DNA from: Schistosoma haematobium
Taxonomy: Eukaryota > Platyhelminthes > Trematoda > Strigeidida > Schistosomatidae
NCBI RefSeq assembly: GCF_000699445.3
Contig: NC_067196.1
Coordinates: forward strand, 92,977,864-93,041,863
Direction: 5' to 3'
Length of the DNA: 64,000 bases
This document shows, piece after piece, positions 28,038 through 38,960 of the stretch (the stretch's first letter is position 1; every line of letters starts with the position of its first letter). The notes beneath the pieces were generated by a model, which worked only from the letters and a program-made list of their open reading frames with translations, did not search any database and had not been told where the DNA came from. Made by a program: the position numbers and the translations under genes.

Positions 28038-28442
28038 TGTAGTGGCATTGGGCCCTAACCACAAAATCCTCAAAGTTGAACACGAGACGACTGAGAGAAT
28101 AGATATTCAACATTTAACACAGAGAAAAGCCCAACGATGGAGAAGGCGGGAAGAATTAATTAATTCGAACTGATCAGATGGAATGGCTCGGCCTTGAAGG
28201 TGTGTTCCTATTTATGTAACAGCCTTTTATCTATATTAAATAGATTGTTCTAACTCTAGCCTAAATGTGTTCCTCACCACATATTCATGATTGTTACAAT
28301 ACGAGTGAGTTAGGGTAGATAATGATGTAACACCTACGTAAGATCTTATAGATTAAACAGTTACATTATGACAAATCTACAATTTTAGGATTAAGTCTAT
28401 TATTAGAGCAGTACTAATATCATAGGAGACCATAATTCTACA
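28038..28442 (+). mobile_element. Solo LTR (same family as 37,066 LTRs)
   Basis: Begins TGTAGTGGCATTGGGCC and ends CCATAATTCTACA, about 405 bp. Flanks TATG and CATG look like a 4-bp duplication with one change. More diverged from the 37,066 LTR pair than those are from each other, so an older insertion. Confidence 0.78.
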
Positions 28443-28959
28443 CATGTTCCATACTTGTTTGCATTCCCTGTATGCCCTTTTGTTACCAATTCATTTGTAT
28501 TCCGCCCAACAGAGCCTTTTAGGGTTTCACAAACGAAGAGTGTGGTTCCTGATAGTAGCTTGCTTGTAGCTTTCGGGAATCATTTGAGGAACAGACTGAC
28601 TTGTAGCAAATAATAATAATAATAATTTATATTCTGAAAATAATAACTACAGAATTCACGCCAGTTTACAGGCATGATCAATTTGATATAAATAATAACA
28701 TTAGACGTGCAGAACAAACATGTGATAAAAGAAAGTTTTAAGTATACTAGTTCAGTAGTTGTTTAAGTAGTATATATATTACAGCGATCCTATGCATCAT
28801 CCAGGAATTTTTAATATTTCTTAAATGGACAGCCTGTTGATTTATGAACGGTGTAATTAAGGTCAATTCGTGTGCCAGATCGAAATAATGATAATTATCT
28901 ACAACTAGAGAAATTAAAACGAAAACAGAGAGCACGGAACAACAAAAAAGTAATTACCA
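28443..28959. other. AT-rich interval with TAA microsatellite
   Basis: Holds (TAA)n at about 28,609-28,627 and a GGCATGATCA-type block also seen near 25,040-25,060. No gene recognised. Confidence 0.35.
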
Positions 28960-29109
28960 AAATATATCAATCCGGTCTACCTAAATGCGTGTGTCATGTG
29001 ACACAGTGATATACTGGTCATGTTATTCAAATTAGTTAAAGTTGCTAGGGTCGGTGTTAACATATTGACAGCAAGTGGGTGGTTTTACTAAGGGAATTCA
29101 CTAATAAAG

Positions 29110-29710
29110 ATGGCTAAACATTTAAGGTTCCTAAAGTATCACTTGTGGAATGAGATACACTTAAAGGCGCTAGACCATTCAATGCATTTTCAGAGGAGCA
29201 GTATGCATCGATGCAGCGAACAAATAATAGGAGTGATTTTATCGTACGGATAGATTGTGGTAGGTTATTCCAGAGTCTAGAAAATTTACAGGTGAAGTAA
29301 TTCATATAAAGAGATGATTTAGAATGAGTTTGTTTCACTAGTGCCAAGGAATTATGGATGTCATAATGAGAAGTTTTTGCATATTGAATCACGTGATTGG
29401 ATGTAAAGGATAGTTTACTAAGTAGTTTGAAGAAAAAGATAACATTTAGTTTGAGTCTTCTCCTCCATGAAGAGTTTAGCCCAAGTTTATTACATCTAGA
29501 ATTATAAGTTAAGGTACAATCAGCTCCAAGGATACGAAGTGAAAATAGTCTCTGTACTGATTCCAGCCTTAATTTATCCTTTATGCGCGCACTGCTAAGA
29601 ATAAATGTGCAATATTCTAGAAGAGGTCGAGCACAAACTTTGTACATTACAATACGTGACTCATTGTTGCAAAGGTTTCGGGTTATGTAACCTATTAGTT
29701 TCATTTTGAG
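29110..29710 (-). pseudogene. CR1-B RT C-terminal piece
   Basis: A 196-codon open stretch (29,704-29,114) with KLIGYITRNLCNNESRIVMY, CARPLLEYC, LESVQRLFSLRIL and FSRLWNNLPQSIR. These are the conserved post-RT motifs of CR1/Jockey-type ORF2. It continues the RT found at 34,748-33,921 after removal of CR1-A. Confidence 0.75.
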
Positions 29711-29736
29711 AAGGACAGGAGGCTTGATGGCCTGTG

Positions 29737-32480
29737 TTAGTCCTGGCAGTGGTGGTCCCTCAGTTGATCCAACTTTCTTTTGAAAAAATCAACGGATGGA
29801 GCCTCAACCACCTGCTGAGGTAATGAATTCCACTCGTTGATGATTCGGTGGGAAAGTCGATAGTCAGCTGACAAGTAATTTATTCTTGGCTTGTGAACTT
29901 TTTTGGAGTGTCCTCGTAAATCCTCTTTTTTGGAAGACAAGAAAAATGAGGGCATATCAGGTGCAAATTTGGCACTAAGCAATTTGAAAACTGTAATCAA
30001 GTCGCCTCTAGTTCTGCGATATGACAACGGGAAAAGGTTCAGCTTGGCCAGCCGAGCTTCATACGGAAGCTTCGCTATTCCGGGAATCAGCTTAGTCGCC
30101 GTTCTCTGAACCTTTTCCAGAAGCTCACCGTCTTTTTTTAAGCAGGGGCTGGCCGCTTGTATGCAGTACTCAAGTTTATGACGTACGAACGCTGTATACA
30201 AAGTCAAAAACGTCTTAGCGTCGACATAACTAAAAGCCCTACGTATTGACCATAACGTTCTAAAACCTTTGGTGACTACTGCACGGCAGTGTGCAGTAGT
30301 CTTTAAGTCTTGGCTAACGATAACTCCTAAGTCATTATATGTCTGGACGACAGGTAGCTCAGTGTTATTCATCGTGTATGTATCTGTGCCTTGATGACCG
30401 ATGTGCATCACAACACACTTGGAAGTATTTATCGGCAACTGCCATGTTTGAGACCATTCAGATAACTTCTTCAGGTCATTTTGAAGTTTTAAGCTATCAC
30501 TCTTACATCGTATCGTTTTCCATATCTTGACATCGTCAGCATATAGCAAGACCGATGATGATAGGAGACAAGGAAGGTCATTTACATACAAGAGGAATAG
30601 CACTGGCCCCAAAACTGTACCCTGGGACACTCCACTAAGCACAGTTTCCCTGCTAGATAACCTTGAATTCATCCCTACTTTTTGTTGACGCCCAACTCAA
30701 AAGTCTTTTATCTACATCAATAGATTGCCTCCAATCCCGACATTTCTTAACTTATATAGCAGCCGGTTGTGCGGAACTTTGTCAAAAGCTCAACTGAAAT
30801 CAATGAAGGCTACGTCTACAGGTAACTTTTGGTCCTTAAGAGCGCACCAGCTTTCACGAGCCACTAATAAGTTAGTGAGACAAGAGTAACCTATCCTGAA
30901 ACCGTGCTGCTTCTCCGAAAAAATCCGGTTTTCATCGAGAAACTTTAAAAGCTCCTTCCGAATAATCTTTTCTAAGATTTTAGCAACCACACTAGTTAGG
31001 CTAACGGGGCGGTAATTCTCAGGTTTGTGTTTCGTACCTGTTTCAAAGACAGGACTTACTATGGCGTTTTTCCAGTCTTTGGCTAAACGACCCTCCGTAA
31101 CGGATAGGTTAAAGCATGTACTCAAAGGGCTTGCAACGAAGTTAGATAATTCCTTCAGTAGCCTAATTCATCGGCCCCCGTGGATTTACCTATGTCAAAC
31201 TTATTTAGCAGACCAAAGACATCGAGTTCTTTAATGGTCACGCTATCCAGTGTATATGTGGGGGATCTGTATGCGCTGACGGGAAGGGCGCTTCTGTAGT
31301 ATATACATTGCTAAAGTAGTTCGAGAACACTTGAGCCTTACCAAAGTCGTCCTCCACTAGTGACGTGGCAGTACTGTCTCCCAACAGAGCAGGAATATTT
31401 CCTCTTCTCTTTGTCCTTTGGTTTATATAAGAATACAAGCATTTAGGACATTCTATGGATTCCTTAACATTGTCTTCTTCGTACAACTTTCTAGACTTGC
31501 GGAGGGTCGAGGCACAAGTATACCGAGCTTTTCGATACCGAGATTTTGTCTCATCGGTCCACAGTAATCTAAATCTATCTCACATTTTCCTTCTCTTACG
31601 GAGAAGGATGAGGACATCCATACTGAACCATGGTGGAGAGTTTCGCGGCCCCCTTGGTATAGTCCAAGGGATGTGGGGTGTGGTAACTTTTAGGTATGAA
31701 TTTCGAAATGCGTACCAGGCCGTTTCAACTGAGGACTCTGGGTCTATTGGCCAATCTACTAACGTTGCTGAGTGCATGATATCTGGTATGTTTGCTTTCC
31801 AGACGTTTGGTCTGGATTGGACTGACGCGTGCTCGTGACTGACAATTATATGGAAGTCGAAAGTTAAAACTGCGTGATCACTTTTACCTAGGGGTGGCAT
31901 ATGATGGAGGTTTGCAACATCATCCTCATAGTGAGTCAATATCAGATCTGGTAAGGATGATTCAGTGTCCGGGTCGTACCTTGTCGCTTCTTTCACATGT
32001 TGCACTAGAGCACATGTGATAACCGCATCAACTAGTTCCTGCTCGAAGGAATTTTCCGACGATTTAGTTAGCAGATTTTCCCAGTCTACCATAGATGCAT
32101 TAAAGTCCTCTAGGATGAGATATCGACCACTTTGTGACCAAGTATTGAGACTGCTTAACAGGATCTCATTTACCTCACAGCTTGGACTGCGATAGACCAA
32201 ACCAATCAGCAGCTCTTGTCCCTTGCATTTCAAGCGGCAACTAACTAATTCACACGTCCTTCTCTCATGGGATACACTATCGATAATGGCAAGTGGGATA
32301 GCATTCCTAATGAGTAGAGCTACTCCCCCTCCTTGACGCTTTTGTGTTCTGTCGGCCCTTACTAACGTGAAACCCTCGAAATCAAGTTCCATACTATCTA
32401 TAGCCTGTGTCAGCCAGGTTTCTGTAACTGCAATTATGTCTGGCTTTGTAGAGTCAATCTGTACGCCTAGCTTTGGGCAT
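29737..32480 (-). pseudogene. CR1-A ORF2 (endonuclease and reverse transcriptase), broken
   Basis: Endonuclease at about 32,480-31,580: PDIIAVTETWL, RQGGGVALLIRNAIPLAIID, VYRSPSCEVNEILL, LEDFNASMVDW (GDFN changed to EDFN) and KSDHAVLTF. Linker 31,486-31,238 with YINQRTKRRGNIPALLGDS. RT 31,125-30,790 with NYRPVSLTSVVAKILEKIIR, HGFRIGYSCLTNLL and VDVAFIDFS, then from 30,672 SGVSQGTVLGPVLFLLYVND and LLYADDVKIW, ending VEAPSVDFFKRKLDQL. A frame change lies between 31,238 and 31,125 and another near 32,470, so the protein is not produced intact. Confidence 0.85.
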
Positions 32481-32575
32481 TAGTGTAACAGATCCGAAGC
32501 CTATTTAAGTGGCTTCGTGCTTCACCCAGAGTGGCCTTGACATCATTCTCTGTCGAATCCTTACAACCCGAAAAC

Positions 32576-33652
32576 TTACAACTTTAGGTCTTTTTCACCA
32601 GCGTCTAACCTAAGTTGTAGTTCTTTTTCGGCTTCCTGTCTTTTTACACGGTCTGCCAACGGTAAGTCCTTTCGGATAAAGACTCCTGAACCCTTTAATT
32701 TGTGTCCATTTTGTAAAATTAGGTCACGTTCGTTCGAAGAGTTGAATACTACTTTAAGCAGTCTGGAATGATTTGGTTTCGAGTCCGCTAGACTCCCTAG
32801 TCTGTACACCTTTAGCAAGGTGACCCCGGTCATATTTTGAAGCATGAGTTGGTTAAGCAGCTGCTTAATCAGCACAATGTCATGCTCAAAACAAGCTTTA
32901 GGTTCAGAGCTCTCGCTGTCCTTGATTCTATGAAAAAGAGCTGATCTGTCGCTATGATCAGCTTTCGATTTTACGACTACTTTCGCGAGGGTAGGATTAC
33001 CATTTATATCGCTACTTTTTTTCCCCCTTACAACCTGTACCCACTGGTCAACGGTGCTGGGAGAAGCAATAACAGTTGCGTCAAACCTAGTGTTGGATTC
33101 TGGAGAGTTGTCGACGACCTGAGAGGTCAGGTTATGTTTACCGCTTGAAACCGTTCGAGCCTTGCGATTGCGGCTTCTAGGCGTTTCCTGTTGGACCCCA
33201 TCTGAGAGACGGGGAACAGAAGAACCTACTTTTCTTGAGCTTTTGTTTAAGGCGGGCCCCTTTGGAGACTGCTTTTCCTTCTTTGACGGGCGTGAGTCAT
33301 CTATCATCGGACTAACCTTAGTTTCCTTCACGTTGATTTGCGTGTCGACAGATTGAGTGCTGTTTAACGTTTTCCGACTACGCTTGCTAAAACACTTCTT
33401 TGCAGCATCAACCAATGAGATGGCCTCGGTTAACAGACTGTTTGCATCCAAACAGCACTGTTGACAAAGCCATACGCAGCCATTCTTACCGAACCGTTTG
33501 AAAGCCACAGGCGTTAAGTTCGTGCAAACTTCGTGGTACCAGCCTTTGCACTCGTCGCACTGCATGCCGCTTTCAACAGGATAACGACAACCCGGATGTT
33601 GACAACTGCTTTTTTTACACTGTCCGAACATATAAAAGGGGTCCTTTTTCAA
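32576..33652 (-). CDS. CR1-A ORF1 protein with PHD-like zinc finger
   Basis: An uninterrupted 358-codon ORF. Residues about 12-64 contain CQHPGCRYPVESGMQCDECK, WYHEVC and WLCQQCC, a C4HC3 arrangement as in PHD fingers. The middle is basic and Ser-rich. The C-terminal part (ITGVTLLKVYRLG to LKVVFNSSNERDLILQN) has the look of an RNA-binding fold followed by a conserved block with RKDLPLADRVKR. PHD-bearing ORF1 proteins are known in CR1-clade elements. Presumed role: RNA packaging and nucleic-acid chaperone (inference). The start Met is the first in frame, close to the expected 5' UTR length. Confidence 0.8.
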   Translation of the reverse strand: MKKDPFYMFGQCKKSSCQHPGCRYPVESGMQCDECKGWYHEVCTNLTPVAFKRFGKNGCVWLCQQCCLDANSLLTEAISLVDAAKKCFSKRSRKTLNSTQSVDTQINVKETKVSPMIDDSRPSKKEKQSPKGPALNKSSRKVGSSVPRLSDGVQQETPRSRNRKARTVSSGKHNLTSQVVDNSPESNTRFDATVIASPSTVDQWVQVVRGKKSSDINGNPTLAKVVVKSKADHSDRSALFHRIKDSESSEPKACFEHDIVLIKQLLNQLMLQNMTGVTLLKVYRLGSLADSKPNHSRLLKVVFNSSNERDLILQNGHKLKGSGVFIRKDLPLADRVKRQEAEKELQLRLDAGEKDLKL

Positions 33653-33920
33653 GATGCGATGATGCTCAGAAACAAAAAAATAATCAATGACAAAAACGTG
33701 AAAAGCTGCAGATGGCTAGGACCAAAAGTACTAACAGATACAGTTGAAAAAGAGGTACTCAAGAGTATCAACTAATTGAGAGAACAGTAAAAACGGTACT
33801 CTAGCCGAATACTTTAACTGAAATGAATTCAATTAAAGTGAAAACAGTAGTCTTGATACGTAATAAACGACCAAAACAATGAAATTTACTCAACGAGAAA
33901 AAATACCACTGTCCGTTTTA

Positions 33921-34748
33921 AGTAGACATTGAGACTTAGAAATCTGTCTTAATATCTGTTCTGTAAACGCTAAGTCTTGTGATTGTCTAAGTCATAAGTC
34001 TAGTACTGTGTATAACCTAGATAACACTTCTCCATTTATGGTAATGTCTAGGTTGAGTGATGTATCGCCAAAGCATATCCATCTACATTTAGCCGTAATA
34101 AGCTCCAGTTGTCATTTTAAGCACCACTGTGCTACCTTTTTAAGCTCCATGCTGATGCAATTCTACTACTTTAAGATCATCTGCATATAGAAGGGGCTTA
34201 CCGACACAAAAACTTTCACAAATATCATTGATAAACACTAAAAAGGGCAAAGGACCTAAGACACTACCTTGTATCACACCACTTCTAACAGGAACAGCGT
34301 TAGACAATGAAGAGTTAATTTTAACTATTTGATGTCGATTGCTGAGAAAGGAATCAAGCCAAGCAAGCAAAGGATTTTGAACCCCATAAGATGCGAGTTT
34401 ACCTGTAAGAAGTTGGTGGCTAACCATGTCAAAGTCTCTGGAAATGTCCAGATATAGCACTAATCTTAGATATCTTTGGCTACGTAGAGAATAGATTAAA
34501 TTAAAGAAGTCAAAATGACATGTCATGCAAGAACGATTTCTAAGAAATCCATGTTGAGTATCATTGATAAATTTTTCAGCGAGTAAATAGTTGGAAAGTT
34601 CATCACTTATAATTTTCTCCATAATCCTAGAAATAAATGGAGTAATATTTATTTGCCGGTAATTGTTCATGTCAGTCTTATTTCCAGATATGTAACGTGT
34701 TATGATGTACGCGGTTTTCCAACAGTAAGCGTAAAAACCAGTTTCCAT
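33921..34748 (-). pseudogene. CR1-B reverse transcriptase domain
   Basis: Minus strand 34,748-34,140 reads NNYRQINITPFISRIMEKII, FINDTQHGFLRNRSCMTCHF, LRLVLYLDISRDFDMVS (motif A, Asp retained), SGVIQGSVLGPLPFLVFIND and LLYADDLKVV (motif C). A frameshift near 34,140 is followed by the palm/thumb text up to the CR1-A insertion at about 33,920. Confidence 0.78.
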
Positions 34749-34893
34749 GGAGAGAGTAAACAGCTTTAGAAGAAGAAATGGAATATCTGGGTCACCATAT
34801 TTGTAGAGATAGGATGAAATCCCGTCTACCCCATGACCTCTCGAAAGCTTCTTCTATTCCGTCCACAACCATTTGAACCATTTGCAGAAGGTC

Positions 34894-35428
34894 TCAGTCC
34901 GCATGTTTATAGTCCCTAAATTGACATGTTTTTTGAATGAGTCGCTTATAAATAGGATATATAGGGAGAGCGCAAACTACTATGTTATGGTCACTGCTTT
35001 CAAATTCATCGTATACTTTTACAGGTAGTGGGATAACATCTCTACTAAATATTAGATCGGGTATACTATCGCCTCTAGTTGGGGTACGAACCCACTGTGA
35101 CCAGCAATGCATGTTAATGGTTGCCGAGAACTCATCATTACATGACTGACAACTACCGGTACTCCAGTTAATCCAAGGATGATTGAAATCCTTAATGATA
35201 ACCTTAGCATTAAAGTTTAGAGAAGATGAATGTATGAATGCATTGATAATTAGATCATTCCTATTATTCGAACTATCAGGAGCTCTGTATATACATCCAA
35301 GGAGTAGACTATGATTCAGGGTGTTGACTGATATTCAGACTGACTATGGTAAACAGTTCAAGAAACCATCTTCAACTTTGTTAGTTGTTAGGGTATCCAA
35401 AGCATATATAATGCAACCACCTCCTCGC
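34894..35428 (-). pseudogene. CR1-B endonuclease, C-terminal part
   Basis: From 35,428 on the minus strand: GGGCIIYALDT, CIYRAPDSSNNRNDLIINAF, VIIKDFNHPWINW (GDFN changed to KDFN) and DSIPDLIFSRD, FESSDHNIVV (SDH motif). The N-terminal part lies at 47,408-47,231 beyond the RTE-B insertion. Confidence 0.75.
35419..35428 (+). repeat. Target-site duplication of RTE-B, left copy
   Basis: ACCTCCTCGC, repeated at 47,221-47,230. The first A may belong to the element tail. Confidence 0.9.
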
Positions 35429-36121
35429 ATCTCGACCGAAGCTGCTACCTTGACGCGGTGGTCGAGCTTGCCTATCGTGATGACCCAACCGAGCTATATT
35501 GGCTGGAACATATGTTCCTGTAGGTTCTACCATGCCAGGCAGGTCGGTTGGAGAACGGTAATACCAAAAGCAGCAACTCAAGGTCTGAGGGCGAAGTCTT
35601 ACTGCTGACTGTAGAGGGGTGTGACAGGTGTTTCCCTCGGACAACCAGCATGACAGCGATGCTGCCACCCCACAAGGAGGAGTGGGGTTAGAAAAGGTCG
35701 ACCCTAAAAATGTCACACCTCACCTTGCCTCACGGATTTCCGTCTCCGGCTGTAAGGCCCTTTGAAGAACGGAGCTAACACATTAATAACCTTCCACGAA
35801 AAGGCCGTGCGTGACCGGCCTCAAGCAGTTGTCCCTTGGGCTCTGCGGTCACGCTCCCAGGTCGTTAAGATCAACACTAATCCGACTTCTATTTCAGATT
35901 CCTCAAGAAATACCCTTCCACGGTGTGGGCAGCCGGGAAGTGATACCAGCCTATATACCCCTAACAGCACACGAGACCAAGTTGGTCACATTCAAATCCT
36001 TCCTACACCTCCTAATACCTCTCTTATCTCCCCGACTAACCCTCCTCACGTCTCTTTATCACCTCGCACCGCTAGGGCAAACGATTCGAGTACGCGGAAT
36101 GCTATTCCTAGTCTAAACTAC

Positions 36122-37065
36122 ACGTAGGAGCTTTTAACGTCCGAACACTGTGCGAAATAGGACAGCAGTCTACCTTAGCTAGGACTTTAGAATCCCGCGC
36201 CATCGACGTCTGCTGCGTCTTCGAAACGCGCATACAGGATCCGAGTAGCGTCATTCACTTGACCTCACCTTGCCAAAATAAAGAACCGACTCGATTCACA
36301 CTTCGTGTATCTGGAAGCCCTGATTCTGCTTCCTGTGGCCTCGCCGGCGTAGGTATAGCATTGAGTCCTAGGGAAGAACTAGCTCTCTTAGAGTGGATCC
36401 CAGTAGACAGTCGTTTGTGTGCTGTCCAACTAAATGGAACAGTAAGGATCCGAAAAGATGGGGACACTCGTCGTTGCCTCTTCGTCGTCTCTGCCTATTC
36501 TCCCACTGACTGCAGCACAGATGATGTAAAAGATGAGTTTTACAGAAAGCTCTCCGACCTTCTCCGAAAAGATAGGTGCTTGGATGTAATAATAATGGCC
36601 GGTGATTTTAATGCTCAAGTATGTAAATTAAGATACTTGGGTGGATCTTATGGTGTCGTGGCTCAAAGAACAGATAATGGCGACCGTCTGTTGCAGCTAT
36701 GCTCAGATAACCGCCTGTTCCTTACAAATACTAACTTTAAGCATAAGGAAGAACATCTTTTAACATGGCGACCCCCTAATTCGTCCTAACGTTGGACCCA
36801 AATAGATCAAATCGTAATCAGCCATTGATGGAGGGGCTCGATAGAAGACTGTCGCTCATTCTGGAGCACATGGTTAGATTCAGATCATGCTCTAGTACGA
36901 GCGCGTATCTGTCTGCGTCTTACTGGACGTAGGAAAGTCGCTGCAAGTAAACCTCTTAGGGCTCTACTTAATGATAGTCAAGCTAAGAGTATATTTCAGG
37001 AACAACTAGGAAAACAGTTAGGCAGCCGTATATGTGATGCCCACCCTGATGCAGCATGGAGTGAT
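36122..37065 (+). pseudogene. RTE-B endonuclease domain
   Basis: Begins VGAFNVRTLCEIGQQSTL, then VVSAYSPTDCSTDDVKDEFY, IIMAGDFNAQVCKLR and, after two in-frame stops (near 36,787 and 36,826), TQIDQIVISH and LDSDHALVRARICL. All main endonuclease motifs are recognisable. The linker runs to AAWSD at 37,065 and resumes IQKAVETAV at 44,974 in the same frame. Confidence 0.8.
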
Positions 37066-37461
37066 TGTAGTGGCATTTGACCATAACCACACAAGACTAC
37101 TCAGAAAATAGATATTCAATATTTAACACGGAGAAATACCTAACCATGGGGAAGGCGCGGAGAATGAGTTGAATGGACTAGAGTTGATCGAACGGCATGG
37201 CTCGGCCATGCAGGCGTGGTCCCTGCTGAATGTTATCTTATATCTTCTATTCATATTAAATATATTGTTCTTTCTCTAGCCTAACCTTGTTCTACATCAC
37301 GTATTGGTAATTGATACGATACAGTGAGTTGGCGTAGTCGATGGTGTGACTTCCACGTAAGATCTTATAGATTAGGCAGTTATATCATGACAGATCTAAA
37401 AATTTAGGATTAGGTCTATTATTAGAGCAGCACTAATATCATAGTAGACCATAATTCTACA
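37066..37461 (+). repeat. 5' LTR (396 bp)
   Basis: TGTAGTGGCATTTG...ATTCTACA, starting TG and ending CA. By eye it is identical along its whole length to 44,574-44,969. It is preceded by TGAT, the target duplication, which recurs at 44,970-44,973. It contains GATCTTATAGATTA and other possible promoter elements but I cannot assign a transcription start. Confidence 0.93.
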
Positions 37462-37476
37462 TTGGTGAGCCCAACT
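37462..37476 (+). other. Primer-binding-site-like motif
   Basis: TTGGTGAGCCCAACT immediately after the 5' LTR. The TGG start fits pairing with the CCA end of a tRNA. The tRNA is not identified. Confidence 0.6.
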
Positions 37477-37763
37477 AAAGAAACGCAACCTATTGATGCG
37501 CGCTCTATTTAAAAGGACAGTGGTATTCTTTCTCGTTGAGTTAATTAACTGTTTTGATCGTAAATTACGCATCAAAACTGCTGTTTACACTTTAATTGCA
37601 TCTACCCCAGTTAAAGTGATATTTTATTGAGTGTTTCGATTTTGCTTTTCTGTATTTATTGCATTGAGGCATACTTGGTCGACTTTTACTTGGTTTATTT
37701 AGTTAAGGTTTGAAAATCCTTTTACATATCCTGTTTTTGTCACCGTTCTAGTTGATTTTCAAG

Positions 37764-38960
37764 ATGGCTAGGTCTACTCATAAATGTGGACAACCATACT
37801 GCTTATTTCCCGTGGGTGAAGGGATGCAATGTGATGAGTGTAATAAGTGGTTCCATAAGATGTGCACCCGATTAAGCCCCACTGCATATAAAAGGTGCTC
37901 AAAGCCCAACTCTCATTGGCTTTGTAGTTTTTGTTGCTCGAGCAAAACATTGCTTATCCAGGAAGCAATTAGTCTCCTGGTGTTGGCTAATAAGAAGGTT
38001 GATGAGGGCTGTACTGATAACATTGGTACGGATGGCGAAGATTGCGTTAGTGTCGTAAGTGCTATCATGGCTCAAGCTAGACATCTACCCGTGCAACCCG
38101 CAGTTAAACGTTCTCCCCCGAAACGATCAGCGAGTGACACGTCATAAGACGTTGGTGGCCATATTGCTACAGCAGCAACCGGTGACCCAGATAAAACAAT
38201 TACTGTCCCGAGTTGTTCTAATGTAGACGTTTCGACTGATGGAAAATGGATGACGCGAAAACGCAGAAGAGTAGGAAAGATAGCTAAAACTAATGACTGT
38301 TTATTTGGTAAGTCCTTGGTGGACTCTCAGACCAATCCGCCAAAGTCTCATAGTAAAGCTTCGTCTAACATTGTTGTTAGTCATTCGCTTGACTCCCAGG
38401 ACTCTGTTAAAATAAAAACTAATCGTAAGCTACCAGTAGTTAAAATACAGGATCTAACGTCACGGTCGAAAGCTGTGAACACAGTTTCAAAAGAAGCTAA
38501 ACCCATCCCTAGTTTAATTATTTGGAATCTAGAGGAGTCGAAAGACAACGACCCTGCTAAAAGACACGCACATGACCTGCAGTTAGTGGAGTCTGTGGTG
38601 AGGAATGTACTACCTGAAGAGGTTTCAGGGGTACATATTACAAAAGTAATACGACTTGGTAAATGGGTTGGAGGCGAGACCCAACCAAGAAGGATCCTGA
38701 AGCTGGTTCTCGGGAGTTTCGAAGAAAGAGACATATTATTGAAAAGCGCACTAAAAACTCGTGCCTCAAATATCCGTATTCGACCAGATTGGCCGCTTGA
38801 GGATCGAATCAAGTGGAAGAATGCTCTTACGGAGTTGAGGACTCGCAAATTAAATGGCGAAAATAACCTTACCATTAAGGGTTTTCGGGTAGTCAGGTCT
38901 TGGAAGCCAATGCTTCCGAGGCCTGTATGGGTAGAACGATTGATCTCCAAAACACCTTAA
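37764..38960 (+). pseudogene. CR1-C ORF1 (PHD-like finger protein), one stop
   Basis: MARSTHKCGQPYCLFPVGEG then MQCDECNKWFHKMC and HWLCSFCCSS form a C4HC3 PHD-like finger in residues about 8-60. A TAA at 38,145 splits the frame. The second part (PSLIIWNLEESKDND, VSGVHITKVIRLGKW, RRILKLVLGSFEERDILLKS, RPDWPLEDRIKWK) matches the C-terminal half of CR1-A ORF1. It overlaps ORF2 by about 60 nt in another frame. Confidence 0.78.

Larger units (their letters stand above)
29711..33920 (-). mobile_element. CR1-A: near full-length CR1-like element
   Basis: The 5' end (minus) TTAAAACGGACAGTGGTATT matches the 5' end of CR1-C at 37,508, and the 3' end ...CAAGCCTCCTGTCCTT matches that of CR1-C at 41,760. 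Intact ORF1 and a broken ORF2 lie between. It is inserted in CR1-B between the RT palm and the C-terminal region. I could not settle a target-site duplication. Confidence 0.85.
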
